A DNA stretch of 12,115 nucleotides. Source: Candidatus Bipolaricaulota bacterium (lineage in GTDB: Bacteria; Bipolaricaulota; Bipolaricaulia; UBA7950; UBA9294). The notes below the pieces were generated by a model that was not told where the DNA came from, did not search any database, and was given only the letters and a program-made list of their open reading frames with translations. Shown here piece after piece: positions 1-6,521 of this stretch. The translations under genes were made by a program, and so were the position numbers. The stretch is taken from the NCBI GenBank assembly GCA_021159105.1, contig JAGGSM010000211.1, forward strand, positions 1 to 12,115, in the 5' to 3' direction. The stretch's first letter is position 1. Every line of letters begins with the position of its first letter.

Positions 1-118
1 AGCCCCCGTTGTAGTCCGTGTGCTCCCCGATCAGGTTGACGCGTCCAGGAGCGCGAGCCGTGATCGCGTCCTTCCCCGGGCCGAAGCGTTCTTCAAGAAG
101 AGAGATACTAGTCTGCAA
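1..118 (-). CDS. galK: Galactokinase, N-terminal fragment (cut by window edge)
   Basis: Galactokinase phosphorylates D-galactose at C1 with ATP, the first step of the Leloir pathway, in the cytoplasm. Only the first 39 codons are inside the window. They end in the GHMP-kinase galactokinase signature, visible as A-P-G-R-V-N-L-I-G-E-H-T-D-Y-N at about residues 23-37, which contacts sugar and nucleotide. In known galactokinases this motif also sits about 25 residues from the N-terminus. The start chosen is TTG at 118-116, with GGAG seven bases upstream; no better in-frame start is visible. The gene overlaps the end of the oxidoreductase gene by 11 bp in another frame, so it is the next gene of the sugar operon and probably translationally coupled. 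Other GHMP sugar kinases (GalNAc kinase, arabinokinase) share the motif, but galactokinase is by far the likeliest. The identification rests on a short but highly specific motif. Confidence 0.85.
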   Translation of the reverse strand, partial: MQTSISLLEERFGPGKDAITARAPGRVNLIGEHTDYNGG

Positions 119-1127
119 CGGCGATCTCCACTGGAACCCCCACGTGGGCGGACTCTCGAAGCGCATCGAGGACGCGCAGGTTTCCGATACTATCCTCACG
201 CGTGATGATCGGACGCTCGCCGCGGATGATGCAGGTAGAAAGATGATCGATCTCAAGGCGGTACTCGTTTGTCGCGGGGACTTTCTCTACTGTCTTCATG
301 CCGCCCTGCTCGATTTCGATCCTCACATCGGCTCCACGGCCCGGGTTGTAGGTGTCAAACGCAGTGATCCGCCCCTTATCTCCCACTACCTCGTACTCTC
401 TCCTCCCCGTGAGGAGAAAGCTGCTGTCGAAGACGGCAACGCGATCATCGGGGAAGGTGAGGATCGCCCTCGTCTCCGCCTCGGCGCTGTGATCAGGGTG
501 ATACGTGCTCTGGGCGAAGACCTTGATGGGATCAGCAGAGAATAGGTGCCGAGCTGTGTCCACGCAGTACACACCGACATCGGCCAGGCTCCCTCCGCCG
601 AACTCCTTGTTCCAGCGGAAGTCATCGTTCCTGTCCTGGAGGATGAGTGGGAATGAGTGTGCCACTCGGATGAGGCGCGGTTGGCCGATGGTCCCCTGCG
701 CTAGCAGTTCTCTCACTCGCTGCGTCTGAGGGTGGAAGCGGTACATGAATCCCTCCATGAGGAGGACGTTGTTCTTCCCGCACGCTTCAAACATCGCCAC
801 TCCATCGTCAGTGCTTGTGGAGAGCGGTTTCTCGCACAGCACGTGCTTCCCCTCCTCCATCGCCCGTATCGCCCACTCGCGATGAAGGTGGTTGGGAAGC
901 GGGATGTAGACCGCGTCGATGGAATTATCTGCCAGTAGTTCATCGTAGCTGCCGTATGCGCGTGGAATCTGATGTTGGTCGGCAAATTCCATTGCCCTAT
1001 CTTCATGTCTGCTTGCGACAGCAACAAGATCGGATATCTTCGATTCATGGAAGGCTGGAATCAAGCGATCCGCCGCGATCTTGGCGGTACCGAGTATTCC
1101 CCAGTTGACTTTCTTCTCTGCGTTCAC
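108..1127 (-). CDS. Gfo/Idh/MocA family sugar oxidoreductase
   Basis: Predicted NAD(P)-dependent dehydrogenase of 339 residues, a normal length for the family. The N-terminal Rossmann domain starts with the dinucleotide loop GILGTAKIA (residues 10-18). The family hallmark EKP is at residues 99-101, with K100 the usual catalytic lysine. The C-terminal sheet domain carries G-G-G-S-L-A-D-V-G-V-Y at about 177-187, whose Asp and Tyr lie near the substrate in relatives. The GILGTAKIA loop and MEGFMYRFHPQ resemble the subgroup with aldose 1-dehydrogenases and dihydrodiol dehydrogenases. In this operon an aldose such as galactose or glucose is a plausible substrate, but that is inference. The start is GTG at 1127-1125: a strong GGAGGTGA site lies just upstream and overlaps the stop codon of the preceding permease gene. 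The frame stays open to 1676, but that extension lies over the permease and encodes nothing family-like. The gap to the permease is 11 bp, and the 3' end overlaps galK. Confidence 0.9.
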   Translation of the reverse strand: MNAEKKVNWGILGTAKIAADRLIPAFHESKISDLVAVASRHEDRAMEFADQHQIPRAYGSYDELLADNSIDAVYIPLPNHLHREWAIRAMEEGKHVLCEKPLSTSTDDGVAMFEACGKNNVLLMEGFMYRFHPQTQRVRELLAQGTIGQPRLIRVAHSFPLILQDRNDDFRWNKEFGGGSLADVGVYCVDTARHLFSADPIKVFAQSTYHPDHSAEAETRAILTFPDDRVAVFDSSFLLTGRREYEVVGDKGRITAFDTYNPGRGADVRIEIEQGGMKTVEKVPATNEYRLEIDHLSTCIIRGERPIITREDSIGNLRVLDALRESAHVGVPVEIAVAD

Positions 1128-1138
1128 GTTTTCACCTC

Positions 1139-1963
1139 CTAGCCCTTTACAGATCCGGCGAGGAGACCACGGATGAAGTAGCGCCCCATCAGGATGTAGA
1201 TTATCAACACAGGAATCGCAGCGATGATCGATCCGGCCATCGGAAGGTTCCAACTGACCGCCTGCCCGCCGGCGAGCTGTGCCAATCCAACCGTGATCGG
1301 GTTGGCATTGTACTTGGTGAGGGTGATCCCCCACAGGAACTCGTTCCAGATCTGGGTGAACTGCCAGATGAACGTCACTACGAACCCGGGGATCGACAGT
1401 GGAAAGATCACGCGCAGGTACAGTTTGAAGAAGCCTGCACCGTCGATCTGTGCCGATTCCGTAAGGGATGATGGGATCTGAGCGTAGAAATTGCGGAAGA
1501 TCAGCGTTGTGATCGGCAGGCCGTATACGACGTGCGCGAGGATCAAGCCAGGCAGACCGCCGTACAGGTGCATGGCTCGTAGGGTCTGAAAGAGCGGAAT
1601 AAGGATGATCTGGTACGGGATGAACATCCCGAACAGCAGCAGGGTAAATACAAGGTCGTTCCCCCGGAAGCTCCACTTGGAGAAGACATAACCGTTGAGT
1701 GAGCCGAGCAGCGATGAGAGAAGCGTCGCGGTGACGGCGAGGATGATGCTGTTAACGATGTTCGGTCCCAGCTTGGCGTAGGCCTGTGAGAAGCTTCCCC
1801 AGTTGAGGTGTGAAGGAAGCTGCCAGGCCGTATCCAGGTTGATGTCCGCCGGATCCTTCAACGCGGTGATCACCGTCATGTAGATCGGCATTAGGTAGAT
1901 GGCGGCAACGACGATTAGCGTCGCGTATAACAGGACCCGTGCCCACGTGAGTTTCGCCGTCAT
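1139..1963 (-). CDS. Sugar ABC transporter permease, MalG/CUT1 type
   Basis: Inner-membrane permease of 274 residues, typical for the MalG-like member of a CUT1 carbohydrate importer. About six hydrophobic segments are visible, at roughly 10-32, 70-95, 104-125, 137-158, 188-206 and 240-260. The cytoplasmic EAA loop that docks on the ATPase is at about 169-193, with E169, D174-G175-A176 and a Pro (P188, P192) in the expected places. It should pair with the upstream MalF-like permease to form the channel for the sugar delivered by the binding protein. The ATG at 1963-1961 is preceded by GGAGGG, and its ATGA overlaps the stop codon of the upstream permease by 4 bp, a classic coupled junction. 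By analogy with Thermus glucose/galactose transport this would be the GlcG-like subunit. The substrate is inferred from the neighbours. Confidence 0.93.
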   Translation of the reverse strand: MTAKLTWARVLLYATLIVVAAIYLMPIYMTVITALKDPADINLDTAWQLPSHLNWGSFSQAYAKLGPNIVNSIILAVTATLLSSLLGSLNGYVFSKWSFRGNDLVFTLLLFGMFIPYQIILIPLFQTLRAMHLYGGLPGLILAHVVYGLPITTLIFRNFYAQIPSSLTESAQIDGAGFFKLYLRVIFPLSIPGFVVTFIWQFTQIWNEFLWGITLTKYNANPITVGLAQLAGGQAVSWNLPMAGSIIAAIPVLIIYILMGRYFIRGLLAGSVKG

Positions 1964-3081
1964 GATGCCCTCCTTCTCTGCTCTCGGTAAGAGCTAACCA
2001 GATACGGGATGATGAACAGAGCGACCAGCAGGAATAGGATAACGGCGATCGATGCCCCGAGGGCAAACTTGTTCCCGCGGAAGGTCGTCAAGTACATCAA
2101 CACAGCAGGGTGGCCGGTGGAGGCGTTGTCCGGTCCAGCCATGGCAAAGATGAGGGCAAACATCTTAAGTGATATGTGCGCCAGGATGATCACCGCGCTG
2201 AGCGTGATCGGCTTCAGGATGGGGAAGGCCACGCGCATGTAGTACTGAATATCATTTGCTCCATCCAGTCGCGCTGCCTCGTGCAAACCGACGGGAATAC
2301 CGCGCAGCCCGGCGAGGTAGAGGGCCATCGTGTATCCCGAGAACTGCCAGATTGCGGCTAAGCTCACCCCGATTGTTGCCAGGTTGAACCCGTGTTTCTC
2401 CGGGATGGGGAGCATCTGCGGGACCATGCGTCCTCCGAACAGGGCCCACAGCACGAGGATAAGGGCTGGTACGGCCACCGCAAACGCTCGCTTGTGCTTC
2501 CCCGTTCTCCAGGTTCGTATTGTGAGGAATAGCAAGACGAGGGCGACGACTATCGCCGTGATCTCTGGAATGCTCTGCCAATCGAAGGTCAGTATCTGTC
2601 CACGGCTGCTCGTCCAGCGGAAGTGGCCGGCGGGGAGGCCGACGAAGGTCGGCAGGACGTTTATTCCCCCGCCAGGAGCGAGGAGCCACCGCCATATCGT
2701 TCCCGTCACGACGAACGAGAGCGACATCGGATAGAGGAAGATGGTGCGGAATATCCCCTCCCCCCGTGGCTCGCGGTCGAGGAGTATCGCCAGGAAGAGC
2801 CCGAGGCTGAGCGACCCGAGGACGAGGCTCATCGTGTAGAAGAACGCGTTTATCAGATCTTGCCGGAAGCGACCGTGCAAGAAACTGGTGAACAACTCCT
2901 TGTAGTTATCAAACCCAATCAGGTTCATCTGCGGATGCAGAGCAAGAGCTGCCCCTCTTCCCCAATCGGTGAATGAGATGTACACCGTCTGGCCGATGAA
3001 TCCGTACACAAACACCGCGATCAAGATGAGCGATGGAAGAAGAACGGCAAATGCGATAATGCGGTCGCGGGTTAGGTGCAC
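1960..3081 (-). CDS. Sugar ABC transporter permease, MalF/UgpA type, with an internal insert
   Basis: Inner-membrane permease of 373 residues that partners the downstream MalG-like permease. The EAA loop is at about 267-291 (H-E-A-A-R-L-D-G-A, ending I-L-K-P), as expected for a CUT1 permease. The protein is longer than the usual 290-310 residues. Residues about 166-225 form an extra stretch with two added hydrophobic segments (about 173-190 and 200-216) joined by a basic loop, and it falls before the conserved core that carries the EAA loop. The start chosen is GTG at 3081-3079, five bases after a perfect AGGAGG. The frame is also open from TTG at 3096, but that codon lies upstream of the ribosome site. 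About 410 noncoding bases separate it from the binding-protein gene, so its expression may depend on read-through past the stem-loop there. Confidence 0.9.
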   Translation of the reverse strand: MHLTRDRIIAFAVLLPSLILIAVFVYGFIGQTVYISFTDWGRGAALALHPQMNLIGFDNYKELFTSFLHGRFRQDLINAFFYTMSLVLGSLSLGLFLAILLDREPRGEGIFRTIFLYPMSLSFVVTGTIWRWLLAPGGGINVLPTFVGLPAGHFRWTSSRGQILTFDWQSIPEITAIVVALVLLFLTIRTWRTGKHKRAFAVAVPALILVLWALFGGRMVPQMLPIPEKHGFNLATIGVSLAAIWQFSGYTMALYLAGLRGIPVGLHEAARLDGANDIQYYMRVAFPILKPITLSAVIILAHISLKMFALIFAMAGPDNASTGHPAVLMYLTTFRGNKFALGASIAVILFLLVALFIIPYLVSSYREQRRRAS

Positions 3082-3175
3082 CTTCACCTCCTTCAAAACT
3101 ATTTGGTTCCTTGTCGTTTCGAGAGGGTAGCGACCTCTAGTTCCGATACAGGCGGGACTGATCCCAAGAATTCAC

Positions 3176-3202
3176 CACGAAGAGCACGAAGGACACGAAG
3201 AG
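3176..3202. repeat. Tandem 9-base repeat CACGAAGRR, three units
   Basis: Three successive units read CACGAAGAG, CACGAAGGA and CACGAAGAG, directly after TTCAC. Sequences of this CACGAAG style recur between genes in many environmental bacterial genomes (general knowledge, not searched here). The function is unknown. Together with the inverted copy at 3292-3307 it can form a long stem. Confidence 0.75.
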
Positions 3203-3291
3203 GAAAGATCTGTGACCTGTGAACGAGGTTATTGCTGTAGGATCTCAAAAAGCTACCAAGCAAGGTCAAGTTCTTTGTCCTCCTCATCTTA

Positions 3292-3307
3292 CTTCGTGCT
3301 CTTCGTG
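3292..3307. repeat. Inverted copy of the CACGAAGAG repeat
   Basis: The 16 bases CTTCGTGCTCTTCGTG are the exact reverse complement of 3176-3191. The 100 bases between the two arms have no recognised content. The pair could fold as a 16-bp stem in the operon transcript, or mark the ends of a small non-autonomous element. No target-site duplication is evident. Confidence 0.75.
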
Positions 3308-3457
3308 CCTGCCTGTTCTTCGGACACAGACAGGGCCTTTGTAGTGAAGCAGTTCTGCCTCTCTGGCCAGGTCCTGGCTTTGGACCCTTTCTCTTTGGTT
3401 ACCCACTCGGAATGACAAAGAGCCGATTATTTTATGGTTGATAGAGTATAGAAAGAA

Positions 3458-3484
3458 GCGAGGGAGCGGCAAGCGCTCCCTCGC
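3458..3484 (-). terminator. Stem-loop after the binding-protein gene; partial terminator or mRNA stabiliser
   Basis: A perfect 11-bp inverted repeat (arms GCGAGGGAGCG and CGCTCCCTCGC, 5-base loop) starts 9 bases after the binding-protein stop codon. In the minus-strand transcript it is followed by TTCTTTCTATAC, a pyrimidine-rich but imperfect U-tract. Such hairpins between a binding-protein gene and its permease genes usually raise the binding protein over the membrane subunits by stabilising the upstream mRNA or by partial termination. The weak U-tract makes partial read-through plausible. The fold is certain from the sequence; its role is inferred. Confidence 0.8.
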
Positions 3485-3493
3485 ATGGAAAGA

Positions 3494-4753
3494 CTATTCT
3501 CCGATTCCGTTCTGACGCGCGATCGCCTCACAAGCGTTTGCTGCTTGCTGCGGATCCCTGCTCGTCAGGAACATCTCCATCACGGTAGCGAAGTCGTTCA
3601 TGAACCCTTCGTTCGCCACGACACCGTGGGTCAAACTACCGGCGATGATGTCCTTCTGCCAATCGGCGGCAGCGGACTGAGAGTACACATTGTACAGCGA
3701 CAGATCGCTGTCCTTGCGCGCTGAGATTGAGCCCTTGAGTGGGTTGAACGCGTCGGACCCGGCCTTTGATCCGAGGAGCTGCAACCAAGCGATAGCGTTG
3801 TCCCGATTGGGCGCGCCCTTCGGCAGGCCGAACGAGTCTGAAAGCATCATGAACACGCCATCCGTTCCTGGGGAAGCACTCCACGCGTAGTCCACTCCCG
3901 GCGTCAGTCCAAGTGTGGTCGCCATGTATCCGGATGCCCAGTCGCCCATGATGTTGAACGCGGCCTTTCCATTCACGACCATGTCCGTCGCCTGCTGCCA
4001 GGAGAGGGACGCCGCATCATCGTTGGTGTACTGGAGGATCTTTCCGAACATCTCCCACACCTTCACTGCTTCGGGGCTGGTAAAGGAGAGCGTGCCATCC
4101 CACAGCTGCTGCCACTTCTCCGGCCCGAGTACAGCCAAGGCCACCGATTCCCACAGATGGTTTGCAGTCCAGTTCGTCGCCAAGGCGAGAGGGACTACTC
4201 CCTGTGCCTGCAGCTTGGGAGCGATCGTCAGGAATTCATCCCACGTCTTTGGGGCTTCCACACCCCACTTCTCCAGGTTCGCCGGAATGTACCACATCAC
4301 GTTGGAGCGATGGATGTTCACCGGCACGGACCAGATTCCCTTGTCGGTGCTGAGAAGCTTAATCAGCCCAGACGGGAATACGTCCATCCACCCTTCCTGT
4401 TTGAACAGCCAGGTCAGATCTTCCATACGATCGGCTTTCACCCACGTACCAATCAGCTCCTGGCCGGCATGCACCTGGAAGCTATCCGGTGGGTTGCCAC
4501 CGAGCATGCGCGTCTTCAGCACTGCCTTGGCGTTGACGCCCGAGCCGCCGGTAACCGTGGCGTTGATCAGATTGACGCCCGGATGCTGGGCGTTGTACAT
4601 GTCGATCAGTGCCTGCAGCGCTGGCCCTTCATCCCCGGCCCACCAGGAGAAGATCTCCAGATCGCCGGTCAAATTGTCTGCAAATACTGTTCCAAAGGCT
4701 GCTAACAGCCCGATTCCTACCAGTACGGCAATTGCGAGTTTCTTGAACCTCAT
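3494..4753 (-). CDS. Sugar ABC transporter substrate-binding protein (glucose/galactose type)
   Basis: Extracellular binding protein of 419 residues that captures the sugar for the two permeases encoded downstream. Residues 1-25 are a Sec signal peptide: R2-F-K-K, a hydrophobic core, and cleavage likely after V-F-A. No lipobox Cys is present. From memory the mature protein resembles the Thermus thermophilus glucose/galactose-binding protein (TTHA0356). It shares FSWWAGDEG (residues 35-43), QVHAG (93-97, His95), NIHRSN (147-152, His148), GDW (270-272), LSDSFG (304-309) and NPLKGS (337-342). Several of these aromatic, His and Lys residues line the sugar pocket there. The start chosen is ATG at 4753-4751, with AAGGAGG five bases upstream; an upstream ATG at 4798 would put that ribosome site inside the gene and spoil the signal peptide. 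With galactokinase in the same operon, galactose (perhaps also glucose) is the best substrate guess. Confidence 0.93.
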   Translation of the reverse strand: MRFKKLAIAVLVGIGLLAAFGTVFADNLTGDLEIFSWWAGDEGPALQALIDMYNAQHPGVNLINATVTGGSGVNAKAVLKTRMLGGNPPDSFQVHAGQELIGTWVKADRMEDLTWLFKQEGWMDVFPSGLIKLLSTDKGIWSVPVNIHRSNVMWYIPANLEKWGVEAPKTWDEFLTIAPKLQAQGVVPLALATNWTANHLWESVALAVLGPEKWQQLWDGTLSFTSPEAVKVWEMFGKILQYTNDDAASLSWQQATDMVVNGKAAFNIMGDWASGYMATTLGLTPGVDYAWSASPGTDGVFMMLSDSFGLPKGAPNRDNAIAWLQLLGSKAGSDAFNPLKGSISARKDSDLSLYNVYSQSAAADWQKDIIAGSLTHGVVANEGFMNDFATVMEMFLTSRDPQQAANACEAIARQNGIGE

Positions 4754-4865
4754 TGTTCCTCCTTGCATGTTCTTTCTACCCTCTGTTCTTACATACACAA
4801 TCTAACACACACTTAGGCTAGCCGAACCCAACAACTGGCTGCGCTGTCACCTCCCGCTCCTTCAT
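4754..4865. other. Spacer between the repressor and binding-protein genes
   Basis: These 112 bases contain the binding-protein ribosome site next to 4753. I see no consensus promoter and no copy of the GGTAACGTTACC operator. The binding-protein gene is therefore probably read from the repressor promoter, although a weak promoter here cannot be excluded. An 18-codon open frame near the repressor stop has no supporting ribosome site. Confidence 0.5.
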
Positions 4866-5894
4866 TCATTTACCCTTTACCAGGGAAGACTCTCTGGGAA
4901 CCAGTTCAACGGCGAGCTTGCGCTTGTCAGTCTCCCCGGCATTATGGTTCTTCTCCAATCTATCTACAAGAAGCTGCATCGCCTGCCTGCCGAGTTCCTC
5001 CTTCGGGCTGCGTATTGTTGTGAGCGGTACTTGTAGGCAAGAAGACATGCGCACATCATCAAATCCGACAACTGCTGTGTCGTCTGGAATGGACAGACCG
5101 ATCTCACGGACCGCTTGCATCACGCCGAAGGCGACGAAGTCCGAGTAGCAGACGACTGCAGAGGGTCGAGTTGCACCCTTGAGTATGGGACGAGATAGCT
5201 CAATCCCCTCCTCTACAGTGAGTGCTCCGTTGACCACGAGCGATTCGTCTAGTGGAACGCCATATTTCATCAACGCATCTGAAAAACCTTGGAAGCGCTC
5301 CCTGGCACTTGAAATGTGGAGCGGACCGTTGACCATGGCGAGCCTCTTGTAACCCTGCTGCAGGAGGTGCTCAGTAACCATAAATCCTCCCAGATAGTCA
5401 TCAGGGACGACATAGTTTGTATCCAATTCCTGAAAGTAGCGACCCACCAGGACGAAAGGAAATTGCGACTCAGAGAGTCGCTCAATCGTCTGTTTACCGC
5501 TCTGCACGGGAGTGATCAAGATCCCGTCCACTTGCTCTGAGAGGAGGACATTGATTGCCTCTTCCTCTCCCGCGTAGTCCTCGTCGGAGTCCTGCAGGAT
5601 GATGCTGTAATCAAGATCGCGTGCAGCACGGGCGATCCCCTTGACCAGCGCGCTGAAGAAAGGGTTTGCCACATCGGTGACCACAACGCCGATCGTCCCG
5701 GTCTTGCTCGAGCGCAGCCCCTTGGCCAACCGATTTGGGCGGTAGCCGAGCTTGTGCGCTGCAGCGAGGATCTTCGCCCGCGTACCTTCGCGAACCTCTT
5801 CCTTGTCGTTGAGTGCACGTGAAACGGTGTTGATCGAGAAGCCAGTAAGCTCGGAAATGTCTCGCAGCGTAACTTGTTTCACGTTATCGACCAC
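4866..5894 (-). CDS. LacI-family transcriptional repressor
   Basis: DNA-binding regulator of 342 residues, standard for the family. The N-terminal helix-turn-helix (V-T-L-R-D-I-S-E-L-T-G-F-S-I-N-T-V-S-R, about 8-26) is followed by the hinge helix (LAKGLRS). The periplasmic-binding-like effector domain begins at about residue 60 with T-I-G-V-V-V-T-D-V-A-N-P-F-F, so an inducing sugar or derivative is expected. The start chosen is GTG at 5894-5892, with AAAGGA seven bases upstream. GTG at 5882-5880 is a real alternative, giving a start almost identical in layout to LacI itself (V-K-Q-V-T-L-R-D). The frame runs back to TTG at 5960, but that triplet is the promoter -35 box. It heads the operon, and its own operator overlaps the promoter, so negative autoregulation together with control of the transport genes is likely. 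The inducer is unknown; galactose is inferred from galK. Confidence 0.92.
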   Translation of the reverse strand: MVDNVKQVTLRDISELTGFSINTVSRALNDKEEVREGTRAKILAAAHKLGYRPNRLAKGLRSSKTGTIGVVVTDVANPFFSALVKGIARAARDLDYSIILQDSDEDYAGEEEAINVLLSEQVDGILITPVQSGKQTIERLSESQFPFVLVGRYFQELDTNYVVPDDYLGGFMVTEHLLQQGYKRLAMVNGPLHISSARERFQGFSDALMKYGVPLDESLVVNGALTVEEGIELSRPILKGATRPSAVVCYSDFVAFGVMQAVREIGLSIPDDTAVVGFDDVRMSSCLQVPLTTIRSPKEELGRQAMQLLVDRLEKNHNAGETDKRKLAVELVPRESSLVKGK

Positions 5895-5907
5895 CGAATG
5901 ATCCTTT

Positions 5908-5919
5908 GGTAACGTTCCT
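5908..5919. promoter_or_regulatory. Second, imperfect operator abutting the first
   Basis: The 12 bases GGTAACGTTCCT match 10 of 12 positions of the core GGTAACGTTACC at 5920-5931 and lie directly next to it as a tandem copy, with centres 12 bp apart. It could be a weaker accessory site or the relic of a duplication. Two dimers side by side at 12 bp would probably clash sterically. Confidence 0.55.
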
Positions 5920-5933
5920 GGTAACGTTACCAG
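5918..5933. promoter_or_regulatory. LacI-family operator, perfect 16-bp palindrome
   Basis: CTGGTAACGTTACCAG is its own reverse complement and has the central CG step typical of LacI/PurR/CcpA-family operators. It overlaps the last two bases of the -10 box and the predicted transcription start, so binding would block initiation. It lies just upstream of the repressor gene itself. Confidence 0.85.
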
Positions 5934-5960
5934 TATAGCTGTACGTCGTTTTCTTGTCAA
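5932..5960 (-). promoter_or_regulatory. Sigma-70-type promoter of the sugar operon
   Basis: On the minus strand the -35 box is TTGACA (5960-5955, perfect consensus). A 17-base spacer is followed by TATACT (5937-5932, five of six consensus). The transcription start should fall about 5925, inside the repressor operator. The leader to the GTG at 5894 would be about 30 bases. Confidence 0.85.
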
Positions 5961-6086
5961 GAGGGGAAGAGAGATGCTCCTGTGGGCAACTGAGGTTGTC
6001 TCTCACTCATCTGATAGGTCGTATGCTGGCCTCATTGCTTAGGTCTGGCAGTAGTGAGTCAAGAGACCATGCCAATGCTGCCCTCT
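5961..6086. other. Spacer between the VOC gene end and the sugar-operon promoter
   Basis: These 126 bases separate two minus-strand units. I see no clear intrinsic terminator for the VOC gene. Short complementary pieces (CTCAC near 6003, GTGAG near 6054) are too far apart and too short to call. Confidence 0.4.
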
Positions 6087-6503
6087 TCAGCGTGCCTCTT
6101 GCGGACCGAACTGCCTAGCTACCTCCGGATCAAGGAATTGCTGGATTTCAATAGCATAGCCAGCTGGGTCTTGGAGGAAGAAGCAGCGAACCTGAATGTC
6201 TGGTTTCTCCTGCAATTCGGTGAGAAGAGTTGTTTCCGTCTTGCGCAGGCGTTCGTACCATTCTTGCACATTGTTAACAACTACAGTTAAAAGAACAGCA
6301 TTCTTCTCTTGCGGCTGATAGAATCCTTCCTTACCCGTTACCACACCTACATAGGAATTGCCAGCGATGCGGAAGATCTTGGCCCACCCCTGGTCAGAGA
6401 CCAATTGGAAGCCCATCACTTCGCCGTAGAATTGCATCGCAGGCTCAATATCCTTATGGTAGAAAAACGTAATTCCTGCTGAGACTCCTTTATTCTTACT
6501 CAT
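6087..6503 (-). CDS. VOC-superfamily (glyoxalase/bleomycin-resistance fold) protein
   Basis: A 138-residue protein with the two-module vicinal-oxygen-chelate layout. The first module begins G-I-T-F-F-Y-H-K-D-I-E-P-A-M-Q-F-Y (about 10-26) and continues G-F-Q-L-V-S-D. The second module ends in the typical strand D-P-A-G-Y-A-I-E-I-Q-Q-F (112-123), where E119 is the usual metal-binding Glu. H16 is a possible second ligand. Members of this fold include glyoxalase I, methylmalonyl-CoA epimerase, dioxygenases and antibiotic-binding proteins; the sequence does not say which applies here. The ATG at 6503-6501 follows AAAGGAGG at four bases, so the start is firm. It may be co-transcribed with the questionable 116-codon frame 18 bp upstream, or use a weak promoter of its own inside that frame (ATGACA, 17 bases, AACAAT, ending near 6520). 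Confidence 0.85.
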   Translation of the reverse strand: MSKNKGVSAGITFFYHKDIEPAMQFYGEVMGFQLVSDQGWAKIFRIAGNSYVGVVTGKEGFYQPQEKNAVLLTVVVNNVQEWYERLRKTETTLLTELQEKPDIQVRCFFLQDPAGYAIEIQQFLDPEVARQFGPQEAR

Positions 6504-6521
6504 TGTGCCTCCTTTGTTCAG

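Larger units (their letters stand above)
3082..3493. other. Noncoding spacer between binding-protein and permease genes
   Basis: This stretch of about 410 bases holds no convincing gene. The short open frames in it (about 60 codons on either strand) lack ribosome sites, and their apparent peptides are rich in repeat-derived Arg/Leu/His patterns. It contains a strong stem-loop next to the binding-protein stop (3458-3484), a 9-base tandem repeat (3176-3202) with an inverted partial copy (3292-3307), and a short imperfect hairpin around 3366-3386 (GCCAGG/CCTGGC). I see no clear promoter for the permease genes. The look is that of decayed intergenic repeat material inserted into an operon whose other junctions are tight or short. 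Confidence 0.7.

Noticed and set aside
1128..1676. Upstream extension of the oxidoreductase frame (open to 1676)
   Set aside because: It lies antisense-free but out of frame inside the permease gene, its peptide has no family features, and a strong ribosome site marks the GTG at 1127.
3176..3307. CRISPR-like array
   Set aside because: The repeat unit is only 9 bases, is contiguous without spacers, and the distant copy is inverted.
3915..4805. Long plus-strand open frame (296 codons) opposite the binding-protein gene
   Set aside because: It is the mirror of a well-conserved gene, its peptide is Ser/Pro/Cys-rich without a domain, and it has no ribosome site.
4805..4861. 18-codon open frame between repressor and binding-protein genes
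   Set aside because: It lacks a convincing ribosome site, and a frame this short is expected by chance.
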